From contig CM055095.1 of assembly GCA_029204225.1 (NCBI GenBank), forward strand, positions 52,923,836-52,987,835: a stretch of DNA of 64,000 nt. The letters are read 5' to 3'. The position numbers and the translations under genes are program-made. The DNA is from Diphasiastrum complanatum (Eukaryota > Streptophyta > Lycopodiopsida > Lycopodiales > Lycopodiaceae). The notes below the pieces were generated by a model. It had not been told where the DNA came from and ran no database searches. It saw only the letters and a program-made list of their open reading frames with translations. Shown here piece after piece: positions 32,247 through 44,329 of the stretch; the stretch's first letter is position 1, and the number at the start of each line of letters is the position of its first letter.

Positions 32247-33000
32247 ATGTTGGCTGATTTTGACGAATCCCCAAGATACTAGGCCAGAGCTAATCCAAGA
32301 GCACATCTCACTTTTGACCAAAGAGGTCTCTAAAGAAATAGGGATGAATGAAGAATGGCTGAGTATGAGAGTTGAGAAATGCTAGCTAGAATGACAGTTA
32401 GAAATTATGTGAGCCTCATGGTGAATCCCAAGAAATGGAATGACCATGTAGGAGTTAGTATTTCTAGGCATTCCCCTTTGTAGAAGAGAACTTTTTGTGT
32501 AATGCAACTACTCCATGTCCTAATGAGAATAGCCTCCACGAGTTTGGTGCATCCATGAAGCTCTTTGATCATTTTTGTTTTTTTGAGTGATGCATTTATG
32601 ATCTTGCCCTTTCATTCTTTATGTGTGGTTGTGGATCTAGTGCAGTTGAGGATTAGTTGTGGAATAAAGTAGCGTGGATTAGATTTCTTGCTTTTGTGGA
32701 TTAAAGTAGGAATCAACATTCAGGTAAACCATTTAGGCTAGGATTGTGGTTTAGTTCTTGTAAATCCATTGACAACCCAGTTCTTGATGTTCTTGGGATG
32801 TCCAAGAATCAAGAAATGTGTGTTTCCTGATTCTTGGACTTTCAAAATGTTGTCTATCTTGTTTTTTTAATTTTGCTTTGTGGTATGCTTAGCTTAGTTT
32901 TCAGTTTGCAAAGATCTGTTCACTTGATTTTACAGCATTAGAAGTAGGATTTCATTTGATGTTCAACTGAGCAGCACGTTGATTTCTTGATCGAACACAC
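32247..33000 (+). repeat. GAG-only element right LTR
   Basis: It starts TGATGTTGGCTG right after the polypurine tract and ends near 'gatcgaacaca'. It is homologous to the minus-strand LTR at 17740-18590. The stretch 33001-33560 beyond it shows no gene. Confidence 0.75.
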
Positions 33001-33560
33001 ATGTGGAAAGTGTACCTGAAAAAAAACTAAGTATGAAAAGTGCTAGCTCTCGGTAGAGAGAGAATGCAACAAACAAGCCTCGAGTAGAGAGAGAATCCAC
33101 CAATGACCAGAAATTCATAATCTCAAATTGATCTCAAAAAATTGAGTACATAATGAGGAAAAACATCATACTAGTAGTAACTCATGGTAGTCCATGATCA
33201 ATTCCTATTGGACCCCATCTCTACAACCTCTTACATTCTATTGGATGAGTGATGCATCCACCTCACAATTCTGTTGGACCCTCCTCATGAAAATCTCACT
33301 TGTGATTGGACCCCTTGATTCTTGACAACACTTGAAGTGTGTCACTCATCAAATTACATCTACACATGTGTCACAAGCCTAACTAGCTCGAGTTTGCATC
33401 ATATCCTACTTTTGCCCAAATGATGTCTTTACATCTGGAATTGACCAATTTGGCTGCTAAGCCAAAAATGGCCCTATCAAACTTTTACACCTAGATGCTT
33501 GATACAAAATATTTATCAAACCCCTAAAGTCAACATTATCAATTTACTTTGACTATTTTC

Positions 33561-34209
33561 TATCAAAAATCAGAATAAATGACTCATTTTGATCCACAAA
33601 AGATCAATAAGAGTGATTGACAACTTGGAATGCTGATCAATCTTGAAACTATCATCTACTTGACAATTTCTACACATCCAAGCAAGAACAACCAAAAATA
33701 ATGATCCAAAGGCTTCACGCGTGTGAAGTATAGCAAGTGTATGGCCTGATAACAACAAATAAGTTTACTTGAGAAATCCTAAGCATTCATCCACAAAGAA
33801 CTTGCTTAATAGAGTGAAAACACCAAGATTGCTCCCAAATCAATGTTTCTCATCATTAACCTCACAATGGATCCATCATGGATCAAGTACACAATCATCA
33901 TAATCTCTCTCTAGGTTGCTTCTAGAACGTGTGGGATAGCTCATTGTACTCATCCATATCCACTTTGGATAAGATCTACCTAATTTGCCACATTACCATT
34001 GGTGGTTAGTGTTGACCTTCTAGATTCTTACAATCTAGGAGATAACTCCCCTACAATTTAGGAGATTTGGCATTTGACTCAAATAAAATCTAAATACAAT
34101 GGATCTGAATATTATGAGTGACATTTCACATGTGTGGACAGGTCCCGTGTGGATCCACATAGATATCAAACAAATTGCATTTACAAAGTAAAAATTGTAA
34201 AATCTAACA
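33561..34209 (-). repeat. Copia F 3' LTR
   Basis: On the element strand it starts TGTTAGATTTTAC at 34209 and ends TTTTTGATA (expected TTTTTGACA) at 33561. It is 649 bp and clearly similar to the 39777-40440 copy, which has one extra stretch of about 19 bp ('ccaaaactagcttttactt'). Confidence 0.93.
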
Positions 34210-34270
34210 CTCCTCCATTTTTACTTTGATACATCTATGGTACATCTATTTACAACACCTAAGGGTGATC

Positions 34271-35791
34271 TTAACTTGTAATTGAAGCCTTTGGCAAGGC
34301 TTTAGTGAGTAGACCAGCAAGGCAATATGAAGAAGATACATGTTGTAGCTTGATCTCGTTGGCTTGAACCTTTTCCCTCACAAAATGGTGAGCAATCTCT
34401 ATGTGCTTGCTCCTTGCATGGAATGTGGGATTGGTTGCTAATGCTTGGCTTGATTGGTTGTCACAATATATGATTGGCTGCTCCTCGGCCTCCATGACTT
34501 GTAGCTCCACCAATAGCCTCTTTAACCACAAGACCTCCTTAGTTGTTGATGTTAAGGCCTTGTATTCCGACTCGGTTGAAGTATCGTGTCTTGCTTTTTG
34601 GAAAGCCAAGACATTATGCCATAACAAAGAAAGGTAGCAAATGCACTTGTGGACTTCATGTCCACCTTATCACCTACAAAATCAGCATTCAAATATGCCC
34701 TCAAATCAAGGTTAGATCCATGATACAAAATGCCAAAGTTCTCTGGTGGCCGCGATGTACCTTAGCACCCTTTTAGCATTTTTTCAATGACAAACCAATG
34801 GATTTTTCATAAATTCCTAAGCTTACCAACATATAACTTAGATTAGGCCTAGTTATAGTAATATAGATTAGGGAGTCTATAAGTCTTCTATATAGTGTGA
34901 TGTCCTCAAAGGATGCTTCATCATCACCATTCGAGACTTTCACATTTTGCTCCATAGGAGTAGACAATGTCATCTACATACAAAATGAAAATGATGATCT
35001 TACCATCATCGAATCTTAAGTACAAAGAAGGTTCATAAGAACTAACAAAAAAATTAATAGAGGTTAAGAAGGCATACAACCTAGAGTACCAAGCTCTAGG
35101 TGCTTGGTTAAGCCCATAAAGGCTTCTTGGCAACAAACATACTTTTTCTTCTTGATCTTCCTTGATGAAGCCTTCGGGTTGCCTCATGAAGATCTCCTCT
35201 TCCAAATAGCCATTTATAAAGGCATTAGTCACATCAAGTTGAAAAAGAGGCTGGAATTGAAAGTAGTTTCAAGAGAAATGATCAACCTTGTAGAGACTAG
35301 TTTAGCACTAGGAGCAAAAGTTTCATCAAAATCTACTTCCTTGGTTTGCAAGAATTCCTTTGCCACTAGCCTTGCTTTATGCTTGTTGATGCTTCCATCT
35401 TGATTGTACTTTAATCTATAGATCCATTTGCATTCAAGTGGTCTTCTTCCATGAGGAAGATCCACAAGTTTCCATGTATGATTCTCCATAAGAGCATCAT
35501 ACTCCTTTTGCATGGCATCCTCCATTCATGTGACTCCATAGCATCTTTAGAACAACTTGGCTCATCAAGCATAGATGTAAGAAAAGTATAAGAGGTAAGA
35601 GAATGAAGATCTTCCCTTTGTTCACCTTTGTCAACATAGGCGAGCCTTGATGTCTCGGCCCTCCTTCTTGTAGATCTTCTTGGAGCACTCGAGTCTTGAG
35701 ATGGATCCTCAAGATCTTGATCAATAGTGAGCTCCTCCTCAAATCTTGCAAGATCCTTGACATAAGAGGGATTAGTAGCACTTTCATTCAT
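34271..35791 (-). pseudogene. Copia F reverse transcriptase and RNase H
   Basis: RT starts with DAMQKEYDALMENHTWKLVDLP (about 35520) and CKWIYRLKYNQDGSINKHKARLVAK. It continues LEEEIFMRQPEGFI, RSLYGLNQAPRAWYSRL and the catalytic IFILYVDDIVYS (about 34990). The frame breaks there, and the next part (RRLIDSLIYITITRPNLSYM) is separate. RNase H is 34627-34271 with TSTESEYKALTSTTKEVLWLKRLL, IYCDNQSSQALATNPTFHARSKHIEI and LLTKAL. The linker 35791-35411 is acidic with an RRSTRRR patch. Catalytic residues survive but at least three frame changes prevent one product. Confidence 0.88.
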
Positions 35792-36017
35792 CTTGTAGTA
35801 GTTACCTTCATCAAATGTAACATCTCTACTCGCTAAAATCTTTTTAGTGATAGGATTACAGACTCTATATCCCTTGCTATTTTCACCATAACCAACAAAG
35901 ACTCCTTTTATGGATGTAGGATCATCCTTCTTTCTTGTATCTAATGATTGAAAAACATAGCAAGTAGATCCAAAGATTCTAAGATCTTTTAGATTGGGCT
36001 TCTTACCAAATAGGGCC

Positions 36018-37190
36018 TCATGTTATGCCTTCAATGGGCTTACATGACAATCTATTACATAAGTAATTTGCACAAATAATGGCCTCTCCCCAAAATGACT
36101 TAGGTAGAGAAGAATCTAGCCTTAAAGCTTTTGCACACTCAGTTCTATTCTTTCTCTCAGCTATACCATTTTCTTGAGGACTATATGTACATGTAAGCTC
36201 TCTTTTAATGTCATTGGATTTACAAAACTCTATCATCCTAGTGGAAATGTACTCTCCACCATTATCACTCCTCAATATTTTTACTTTAGCATCAAGTTGA
36301 TTTTCAACTAGATTTTTGAAACTTACAAAAGACTCAAACACTTTACTTTTGGTATTGAAAAGTTCAATCCAAGTGTCTCTAGAGTAATCATCAGAAAAAA
36401 AAAAATACATACATTAATGCACCTCCATTAGATTCTTTAGAAAACGAGTGCACATCACTATGAATGAGATCTAATGACTTAGAAGATCTAGTGGAAGAAT
36501 TAGCAAATGGTAGCTTGTGAGCCTTTGAGAGGCTACAAGCCTCACAACTCTTTCCACACTTTGAGAATGTCTTTGGAAGGCCAAGTGCAAGCTCCTTTGT
36601 GCATAGGATATCCATTGATTTGTATTTGGGGTGACCCAACCTCTTATGCCAAAGATCCACTTGTGTAATCTCCTCCTTAGCCATGTTCACACTTCCAAGA
36701 AATACATCACTATCAAGGCCTCCCTTGCTTGAATCCCTTTACAATGCAAGTGTCATTCATCATAATAGAGCAAACACCTTGCTTAAAATGGACATCTAGA
36801 CCATCATCCATCAATTGTCCTACACTAAGCAAACTTTTAGTAAGTGTAGGAACATAGAGTACATTTTGAAGATCTAGTCTTTTAGAGGATCCAAGACTTA
36901 AGGGAATAGTTCCTACTCCATCTATTCTACATTCTTGATCACTTGCAATTAGAATAGACTTTAAGAGTTGAAAAAAAATCCTTTTGGAATGTCATGTGGG
37001 AACTAGCCCCACTATCAGTCTACCATGTGTCATTGGAGTAGCTCTTGATTGTTGATGTAAATGCCATAAGGATGAATCAACTTCATCCTCATCTTCCTCA
37101 AGGGTAAAGGTTTCTTGCTTGCTCTCACCTTGTGAATTCTTCTTTTTGTAGCACTCGGATGCAAAGTGCCCCTTCTTTCCACAAAAGAAT
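36018..37190 (-). pseudogene. Copia F zinc knuckle, protease and integrase
   Basis: A knuckle half FFCGKKGHFASECYKKK sits at the insertion junction (37190). The protease active site DSGASSHMTF is near 37010. Integrase has LWHKRLGHPKYKSMDIL and CEACSLSKAHKLPF (zinc domain), then LIHSDVHSFS, SDNGGEYIS and NGIAERKNRT, so the D, D and E residues are present. A frame change near 36400 coincides with an A-run in the sequence. All lie on the minus strand between gag and RT. Confidence 0.88.
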
Positions 37191-37192
37191 CC

Positions 37193-38390
37193 TGTAATAA
37201 TTTCAAAGTTCAGATGTTAAGCTTAACAACTTGAAGTCATTGAAGACTTGGCCATCTTCAAGGACTTCCACAAACTTGCATTTAGAACGAGTCTACAAAA
37301 ATACATTACTTTCGAGACAGTATGCAGAAATAAACTATGTTCGAGACAAGTTCGCGAAATGTTCACGAAAGTTTTGCAAAAGTCCAAAAGTTCAACTATT
37401 TTAAACACCCTCGACTTTTTTGCGAAATGTTTGCGACAGTTCAAAAGTTCAACTAATTTTTAACACCTTCAACTTTGTTCACGAAAGGTTCGCAAAGAGA
37501 GAGAGAATTCCTGAAGGTCATCTATTTTTCATGTTGAACTGTGTTTTAAGGGCACCTTCGCCTTTTTTGCAAAATCCCGAAGAGAGAAAAAAAATGCCGA
37601 AGATCATCTACTTTGAACGAAGAACGTTCCCAGTCACTTCCCAAATTTGAAAAGTGAGAGAAAGCCGCTTCCCTTATAAAGTGAAATGAGAGAATTTGCA
37701 ACGCCCTCATCCACGTCAACGTTCCCTATGGGTTGACAGTAAACACTATGTATAGTTGTCACAGAACCCATATACTTCCAAGTACAACGACTTACCTAAT
37801 TAGGTGACAATCATTTATTGTAGTTAATACACTGATGAAATCTATAAATAGATCATTCAAGCATAGCCTTATTGGTTGCTCCGTCCATAAGACGCATTAT
37901 TTGAACCTCCCAATTATGCCGTCAATTTTTGGTTGTAATTGTTGTTTGTATTGTGCTTCAATGTAATATAGCAGTAGCTTGTCTTTTATCTGTGTACAAC
38001 AATGTAGATGAATGCTTGTTGTGATTGAATGCACTTTCATTGTTGTTTGATCACACTTGTTTACTCACTCTGATCAGAAGACGGACGTTTACGACTCCTC
38101 AATTTCTGAGAAGATGATGGCTATCTTTGACGCTTGAGAAACTCGCAATATCATACTGCTCTTCCATTTATTTCAGAACTATACTTCATGTTGAATCTGA
38201 TTTCAGTAGTACCACATACAAACCATCTTCAATTTCTTCGGTGGACTGTACTCTTGTCTCTTGTTTTAGAGCATGAATTAATTTTTAAGATCCTGTTGGG
38301 CAATCAAAACGTATAAAGCTGTGATTATCTTTAGCATAAGTTGTCTATTATATTGTTTTTGCACCTAATAGCCGATTAGAATGGGAGAGC
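37193..38390. mobile_element. Insertion of about 1.2 kb splitting copia F gag, LTR-like
   Basis: Copia F coding sequence stops at 37192 within the zinc knuckle and resumes as gag near 38390-38450. The inserted DNA starts TGTAATAATT. It contains repeated 'agttcaactattttaacaccttcga' words (37390-37470), a TATA-like 'tctataaatagatc' near 37840 in plus orientation, and U5-like T/G-rich sequence after it. This looks like a solo LTR. I could not find matching inverted ends or a target duplication, so the right boundary is approximate. Confidence 0.5.
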
Positions 38391-38449
38391 TGCTCCGCAA
38401 TATTCTTGCTCTCTTTTCCATTCTCGTTTTTCCTATCTCCCTTGCCCCA

Positions 38450-39176
38450 TCAGGACTTTGTCTTGCCTTTTCTTGAGAAGTTGGCCTTCTCATTTCCACC
38501 AACTTGTAGTTTCAAGGAACCAATCCTTTGTCTCACATGAAGGATCCTACTCTCCTCGGCCAGAAGGACACTATGGAGCTTGTCAATAGAAGGTAGAGAA
38601 TTTGGAATTGCAAAGCTTTGTACTAGATTGGAGAACTCATCTCCAAGACCATTTAGTATGATTTGCACAAGTTCATCATCATGAATTTTTTCACTAATGA
38701 TGGAATGTTCTCAAGACATATTCTTGAGCACTCTCATCACTACCTCTAATGATGGAATGTTCTTTATTGAGAGATTCTATCTTCAAGACATACTCTTGAG
38801 CACTCTCATCACTACCTCTAATGCTTTGTAGAACTCTGTTCCTAAGCATAAGCACTCTAGAGGTGTTTTTGGATTCATAAATCCCTCTCAAGTAGTCCCA
38901 AGCCTCCTTGGACGAGGTACAAGATGCAACTTCTTTAAGATGTTCATTACTAGCATTCATTTTAAGACAATGTAATGCTAGCCTAGATCTCTTCTTGTAC
39001 TTCACTAGATCTTGTCCTCCTTGAGGATCTTCCTCTTCACCAAGAACAAGATCATACAAATTTTTGAGCGCTAGAATTGAACCCATTCTTACTTTCCAAA
39101 TTGAATAGTTACTTGAATTCAACCTTTCACTAGCTTCTCCAATTGAACCCATTTTTATTGGTAACAAGTACAACAA
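38450..39176 (-). pseudogene. Copia F gag
   Basis: It starts MGSIGEASERLNSSNYSIWKVRM (Met at about 39152), with YDLVLGEEEDPQGGQDL, ALHCLKMNAS, SSKEAWDYLRGIYESKNTSRVLMLRNRVL and SIRGSDESAQEYVLKIESLN. A tandem duplication of the IRGSDESAQEYVL segment (about 38705-38830) then throws the frame. The rest (MQIILNGLGDEFSNLVQSFAIPNSLPS) is in another frame to 38450. The fragment at 60737-61766 is from the same family. The leader is 39177-39764. Confidence 0.85.
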
Positions 39177-39776
39177 TTGTACTATTTAAAGGCTCACCCT
39201 TCTCTCTTTAGAATTTAGCCACAAAGCTACTCACTTGAATCTCACAAAACTCAAGAAGTAAGATCTTTAATGATCTTAAACTCAAAAAGACCTGGGAAAT
39301 AAAATTCTACACACACTATCCTCTTGGAAAATTTTGATTTGACTCTTGGAAGTGCCAATGCCTCCCTATGGTCTTTAGTTCAATTTTAGTCTCTCTCTAG
39401 AACTAAAAAAGCATCAGCCTCAAAGCTCACTCTCAATGATTTAGAGGTTGATCAAAGGTCTAACACCATTTCACATCAAATCTACAATGAGATTGTTGGA
39501 TTTTTACAAAGCAAATCACTAGTTTCACTCTCACAATCTTGTTTGAGGCACAAACATGGAAAAAAATCACATAGATATGGTGAAAGTACAATTCCAATAG
39601 CCTCTCACACATGTGGGAAGTACACTTGAACTTTACACACTCATTTGAACTTCAAATCTTCAAGTAAACTATTGGTTAGAGTCGCCCTTCTTCAATTTAA
39701 TTTTAGCACCAATGCTTTGTGCATAATGAAGAGATTTGGATCATTATCAAAGCTCTTAGAATTGGCTCTAATACCA

Positions 39777-40440
39777 TGTCAAAAATTAGAATAAAAGACT
39801 CATTTGGTTCTACAAAAGATCAATAAGAGTGATTGGCAACTTGCAATGTTGATCAATCTTGAAACTAGCATCCAAAACTAGCTTTTACTTGACAATTTCT
39901 ACACATCCAAGCAAGAACAACCAAAAATAATGATTCAAAGGCTTCACACATGTGAAGTATAGCAAGTGTATGACCTGATAACAACAAATAAGTTTACTTG
40001 AGAAATCCTAAGCATTCATCCACAAAGAACTTGCTTAATAGAGTGAAAACACCAAGACTACTCCCAAATCAATGTTTCTCATCATTAACCTCACAATGGA
40101 TCCATCATGGATCAAGTACACAATCATCATAATCTCTCTCTAGGCTACTTCCAGCATGTGTGGGATAGTTCATTGTACTCATCCATATCCACTTTGGATA
40201 AGATCTATCTAATTTTCCACATCACCATTGGTGGTTATTGTTGACCTTCTAGATTCCTACAATCTAGGAGATAACTCCTACAATTTAGAAGAATTGACAT
40301 TGCCTCAAATAAAATCTAAGTACAATGGATCTGAATATTATGAGTGACATTTCACACGTGTGGATAGGTCCTCACACGTGTGGATCCACATCGATATCAA
40401 ACAAATTGCATTTACAAGGTAAAAATTGTAAAATATAACA
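39777..40440 (-). repeat. Copia F 5' LTR
   Basis: 664 bp. On the minus strand it begins TGTTATATTTTAC at 40440 and ends TTTTTGACA at 39777, directly followed by the primer-binding site. Its U3 end holds two CACACGTGTG palindromes (40353-40362 and 40373-40382). The other LTR keeps only a CACATGTGTG and a partial copy. Confidence 0.93.
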
Positions 40441-40445
40441 TTTTC

Positions 40446-42158
40446 CACACGTGGGAACATGCTCCACACGTGTGAGATTTACTCTCATACAAGAAAATAC
40501 AAATTAGCCAAGCTAGATTTTGATCAGTTTTCACAAAGAGAACCAATCAGTGAGTGATATGAATAGTTTTTCATGTCCAACTATTTAGACTGTATCTTGG
40601 GACACATGTTTAGATTGAGTCTAATAGAAGAATTTATTGTTGAGTTAATAGATATGCATTCTCAAATACATAGTACTTGTGAATTATATATTTAAAAATA
40701 TCTTTGTTGGTCAGATCAATAAGTTTTTTATATCTATCTCTTATAACGTGAATGCCAAGCAAAAAATTAATCAAATTCTTTTAGAAAAACTGTTTTACTC
40801 TTTTGTAATAACAAAATGCTACTGCTTATTTTCAAAGAATCTTTTTTATTTTTCTTTTATACCATACTTCCTTGTGGTTGCAATTGCTCAATGAGATGTG
40901 GTCGCTAGTATGATTGTTTTGTTGGTGAAATTTGAATTGGAAAAAGTGGGATTATTGTGAATATTGATCGTGAATATCGTGAATACTAAAATATTCTGAA
41001 TACTTGTCGTGATTATTGTGAACATTGATTGTGAACACCCTCAGAATAATGATCATGAATGCTCTAAATACTAGTAAGAGATAAACATTTTGAATCTGCA
41101 TCATAAACATTGATTGTGATTACTTATTGCGAATCTATGAAATATTGATCATACATTAGAGGAGTTTTCGATTCCAAAAGGGTCGTCTAAGAAATTGTGT
41201 CGTAGTAAGAGAATGTTAGAGAGAGGATAATAAAATGACCGGAATTTTTTGTCATCTTTTTAGTTTTCGGTGTTGTTTGCCATCTAACTTGTGTGGTTGG
41301 CTCAATTTCTGAAGTATATTAACAATGTGCATGAAACAAAGCACATTGCCAAGAAACAAAGCACGCACCACAAGCGGGAGAAAATTCTCTCCAAAATTTC
41401 ATGTGCAAAGGAGTAAACAATTCCAAAAGCCCATGATCAACATTTGTAGATCGAAGTTTTACATAAATAGAACCTCTAGTCTTTTAGATTTCTTTGATCA
41501 TGTTGTCACACTAATTTGCGTTGCACCTTCTCGAATACTTGTGAGTCCTTCTAAAAATGACTTTGAGGAGCTTTGTGAGAAATTTTTAGCAATGTAGACT
41601 CCTTTTGCAATTTTTTATTGATGATGTATGTCTTGTTCTTGCAAGTGTTGATTAGTTTCTTGGTTAAGATGTTCAAATACGAAATTAAAAGTGATAATTT
41701 TACCTGTTTACTTGGATTCGAGCGATAGCTAAGTACTCTAAATGTTTCAACAAAAGCAAGCTCACATATTTTACTTTTTCTTGGTACTAAAATGTACAAA
41801 CAATTGATGAGGTGATATATCGCTATCATGCGAGGATCTACATTTTTTGTAAGAAAACTTATCAATTCTCCCATGATTCCGATATGTATGGATATTTGAT
41901 GATGTGGCATAAGTTCTATTTGACTTTGTTGCAAATGTATATATTAGATTAAGCACCTCTTTGTGTAGATTAAGGGTTTGGAAGACAAGGCTAAACCTTG
42001 TAGAGGTTCAAATCCTCTTCCCTTAAACTATTACAATAAAAAATACTTGAAGCTAGATCTGAATTTTACTATATACTTTTCTCAAATTTGAAAATGTAAA
42101 TTCAAAAAGAACTCAATCATGAAGTAGAAATATGCAATATCTGAATATTTCATAGTGT
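40446..42158. other. AT-rich intergenic DNA with dispersed repeats
   Basis: No supported gene. 40955-41160 carries the 'gtgaatattgatcgtgaa' words also seen near 1960-2060. 41790-41925 resembles the loop and right arm of the foldback element at 42.2-42.5 kb ('gatctacattttttgtaagaaaactt' against 'gatctgcattttggtaaagagaagtt'). Confidence 0.4.
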
Positions 42159-42459
42159 TCTATGCAAAGAGTAGATCAATTTTGCTTTTTATCTCATCTC
42201 CATCAGAGTTCAGATAAGAAAGTTATGATAGATCAAAGATTGTTACCATACATTTGATGATGTGGCATTAGATGACATGGCATATCTCCACCACGCGCCG
42301 ATCTGCATTTTGGTAAAGAGAAGTTGTCTACTGGCGCGTCATGGCGATATGCCACATCATCAAATGTGTGATAGCAATCTTTGATATGTCATAACTTTCT
42401 TATTTGAACTCGGATGAAGATGAGGTAAAAAGCAAAAATGATCTACTCTTTGCATAGAA
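42159..42459. mobile_element. Foldback / MITE-like element with arms of about 130-140 bp
   Basis: The left arm 42159-42299 and right arm 42333-42459 are inverted copies. Each has, from the outside in, 'tctatgcaaagagtagatca', 'tttgctttttaYctcatct', 'taagaaagttatga', 'atcaaagattg', 'catttgatgatgtggcat' and 'cgcgcc'. The left arm has an extra 14 bp or so. The loop is 33 bp. No coding capacity. Boundaries are taken from where the arms stop pairing. Confidence 0.85.
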
Positions 42460-43447
42460 TCCAAAGGAATGATCAAATCTTGCATGTGATTTCATAAAAA
42501 ATTTGAAAACTTCTAGGAAAATTATTGTTGTTCTACTGATCGTTAGATTAATGGCTGATGTTCTTGTAGATGATGTTTTGCAACTACTTGCAAATTTGCC
42601 CTTTTTAAACCACGTAAGTTTGTTCAACTATGGTTTGCTCGATATATATTACTATTAACCATAAGAGTTGGGTAGTTAGAAGTTTTGCGAGCAACAAGTA
42701 TTATCAAATCACAAGTTGCCCAGCAGGAGTTTCGAAATGTACACAAATATTGCCGGAAAACTCCAAACTTTTTCAGACCGACAAGTTATGTTACATAACT
42801 GCACAAGTGTAAAAACTTTATTGGGCCACATGTACACGAAATGGTTGAATAGTCAACAAAAGCATTTTGATGGTGCTTGGACCTCCTCTAATGAATAGAG
42901 ATTCGGGTGTGAAATGTGATTATTCAAAGTAAAGATTGTGATATCTAATAATCCGTAGTACTTAAAATTGTTGCATAGGTTGAAACCATCTCTAGCAACA
43001 ACAAATGGTAACGACTTTGGTAGTGTAAACTCTTGCAACTTAAAACTATGACAAATGAATAAATCATCACAATCACTTACCATACTTTGCCTCTTCAAAA
43101 GAAAACCTCAAAGAAAAGAAAGATCCATAATTTTTCAATGGAACACTCTCACCATCATTAGGGCGCCAAGGCCTCTATTGCCATAGTATGCTTACTTTTT
43201 CTCTTGAATGATTGTTCATTTTTCAATTACAAGCATGAGAAAGGTGCCGTAGATCTACAAATGTACATCATAGGCTTGCTTTTTCTTTTGTATGCCCTCA
43301 TCTGTGCAGCAATTGGAATTGAAATCCTGACCTCAATGACAGGAAAAGAAATTCTCACCATTCCATCACTTATTATTACAGAATTGCGTTCGGGATGAAG
43401 AGGTATCGAGGTCGCGCATTAACTCTAGCTTCTTCGTCAACCTGAAT
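42460..43447. other. Intergenic, nothing convincing
   Basis: Short open frames occur (for example 43204-43398 with a hydrophobic stretch). They have no recognisable homology, and I do not call them. Confidence 0.4.
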
Positions 43448-43584
43448 ACCTGAATTGGAAGTTCGAGCTGGTTGATCCTGATTTTTGCTGGATACCTGAA
43501 TTGGAAGTTCGAGCTGGTTGATCTTGATTTTGCTGGATACCTGAATTGGAAGTTCGAGTTGGTTGATCTTGATTTTTGCTGGAT
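43448..43584. repeat. About 45-46 bp tandem repeat, three copies
   Basis: Three units each read 'acctgaattggaagttcgag' then 'tggttgatc.tgatttt.gctggat'. Units differ by one or two bases. It lies about 0.75 kb upstream of the first cyclin-like exon. The region 43585-44264 has no supported gene. Confidence 0.9.
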
Positions 43585-44329
43585 ATGGCTCGTCTTCCCA
43601 ACTCCTTACGGAGGGAATCTCTTGCATTTCTGCTTCACGTTGCACATGCAAGTCAATCTGAGACTCCTCTTTTTCATGCTCTACTTGCTCTGTTTGAATT
43701 GATTTAATGGTTTTGTGATCAAAAGTGCCATTTAATATTTACTAGAAACTCAGAATTAGTGAAGCAAGTGACCTTAGGCGGTTTGCTGTATGATGCGTTT
43801 GACTCGGAGAAGCATTCAGCCTCGCTAGATGTCCGCATTATTCAAATCCTAGATGTCTCAATTATTTTAATCTTTCTTTTTGCTTCCAAGATTCTTTGTA
43901 CTTTTATTCGTTCTTTCTTGAGGTTCCTAATCAAAGATCGCGGACTAGAATTTATGTTTAATATTAACGTGCTTTTGCTTGATTGCTAGTTGTCAAATTC
44001 TCACACATCTTTATTTTCTGCATTTTACCAGCGACAGTAAGTCAACCTGTACTCAAGAACCTTTTCTTTCCAGAGTTGAGATAAATGATTTGTTATATCG
44101 CTGCTTCAAATTTTATTTTAAGCACCATGCATTTTCCTAATAACAAGTTCAGTTGACGATCGAAAGGGACTTTAGCACGTTCTAATTATTGAGGTTATTT
44201 TCATGATCCAACACTCGAGAGTTCTTTAAGCCTCATGCAGGATTACTCCAGTACCTAGTAGCTGTGCCTGTTAACATGTTTTTCGAATAGATGGATACAC
44301 TTCTTGCTACCCCAAGTTAGATGTGCAGA

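Larger units (their letters stand above)
28138..33000 (+). mobile_element. GAG-only (TR-GAG-like) LTR retroelement
   Basis: Two direct copies of one LTR bracket the region. The left copy is truncated (about 28138-28442). The right copy is complete (32247 to about 33000) and is preceded by the purine tract AGGGGAGGGA at 32236-32246. The two agree from 'aggaatcaacattca' to 'ttgatttcttgat.gaaca'. Inside are a gypsy-type Gag capsid (29640-30115), a CCHC-like finger (about 30310-30400) and a later charged ORF (30947-32098). No protease, RT or integrase motif occurs, so mobility would have depended on another element. The left flank is lost, so no target-site duplication can be tested. Confidence 0.75.
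33561..40440 (-). mobile_element. Copia element F, complete with both LTRs and 5-bp TSD
   Basis: Both LTRs are present (33561-34209 and 39777-40440), with TTTTC directly outside each end (33556-33560 and 40441-40445), a perfect 5-bp target-site duplication. The primer-binding site on the minus strand is TGGTATTAGAGC (39776-39765, one mismatch to initiator Met-tRNA). The polypurine tract is AAAAATGGAGGAG next to the 3' LTR (34210-34222). Inside, in order, are gag, protease, integrase, RT and RNase H. The coding part is broken many times and carries a nested insertion of about 1.2 kb at 37193-38390. Confidence 0.95.

Noticed and set aside
43204-43398. Small membrane-protein-like frame
   Set aside because: It has a hydrophobic stretch but no homology, no conserved neighbours and no splice evidence.
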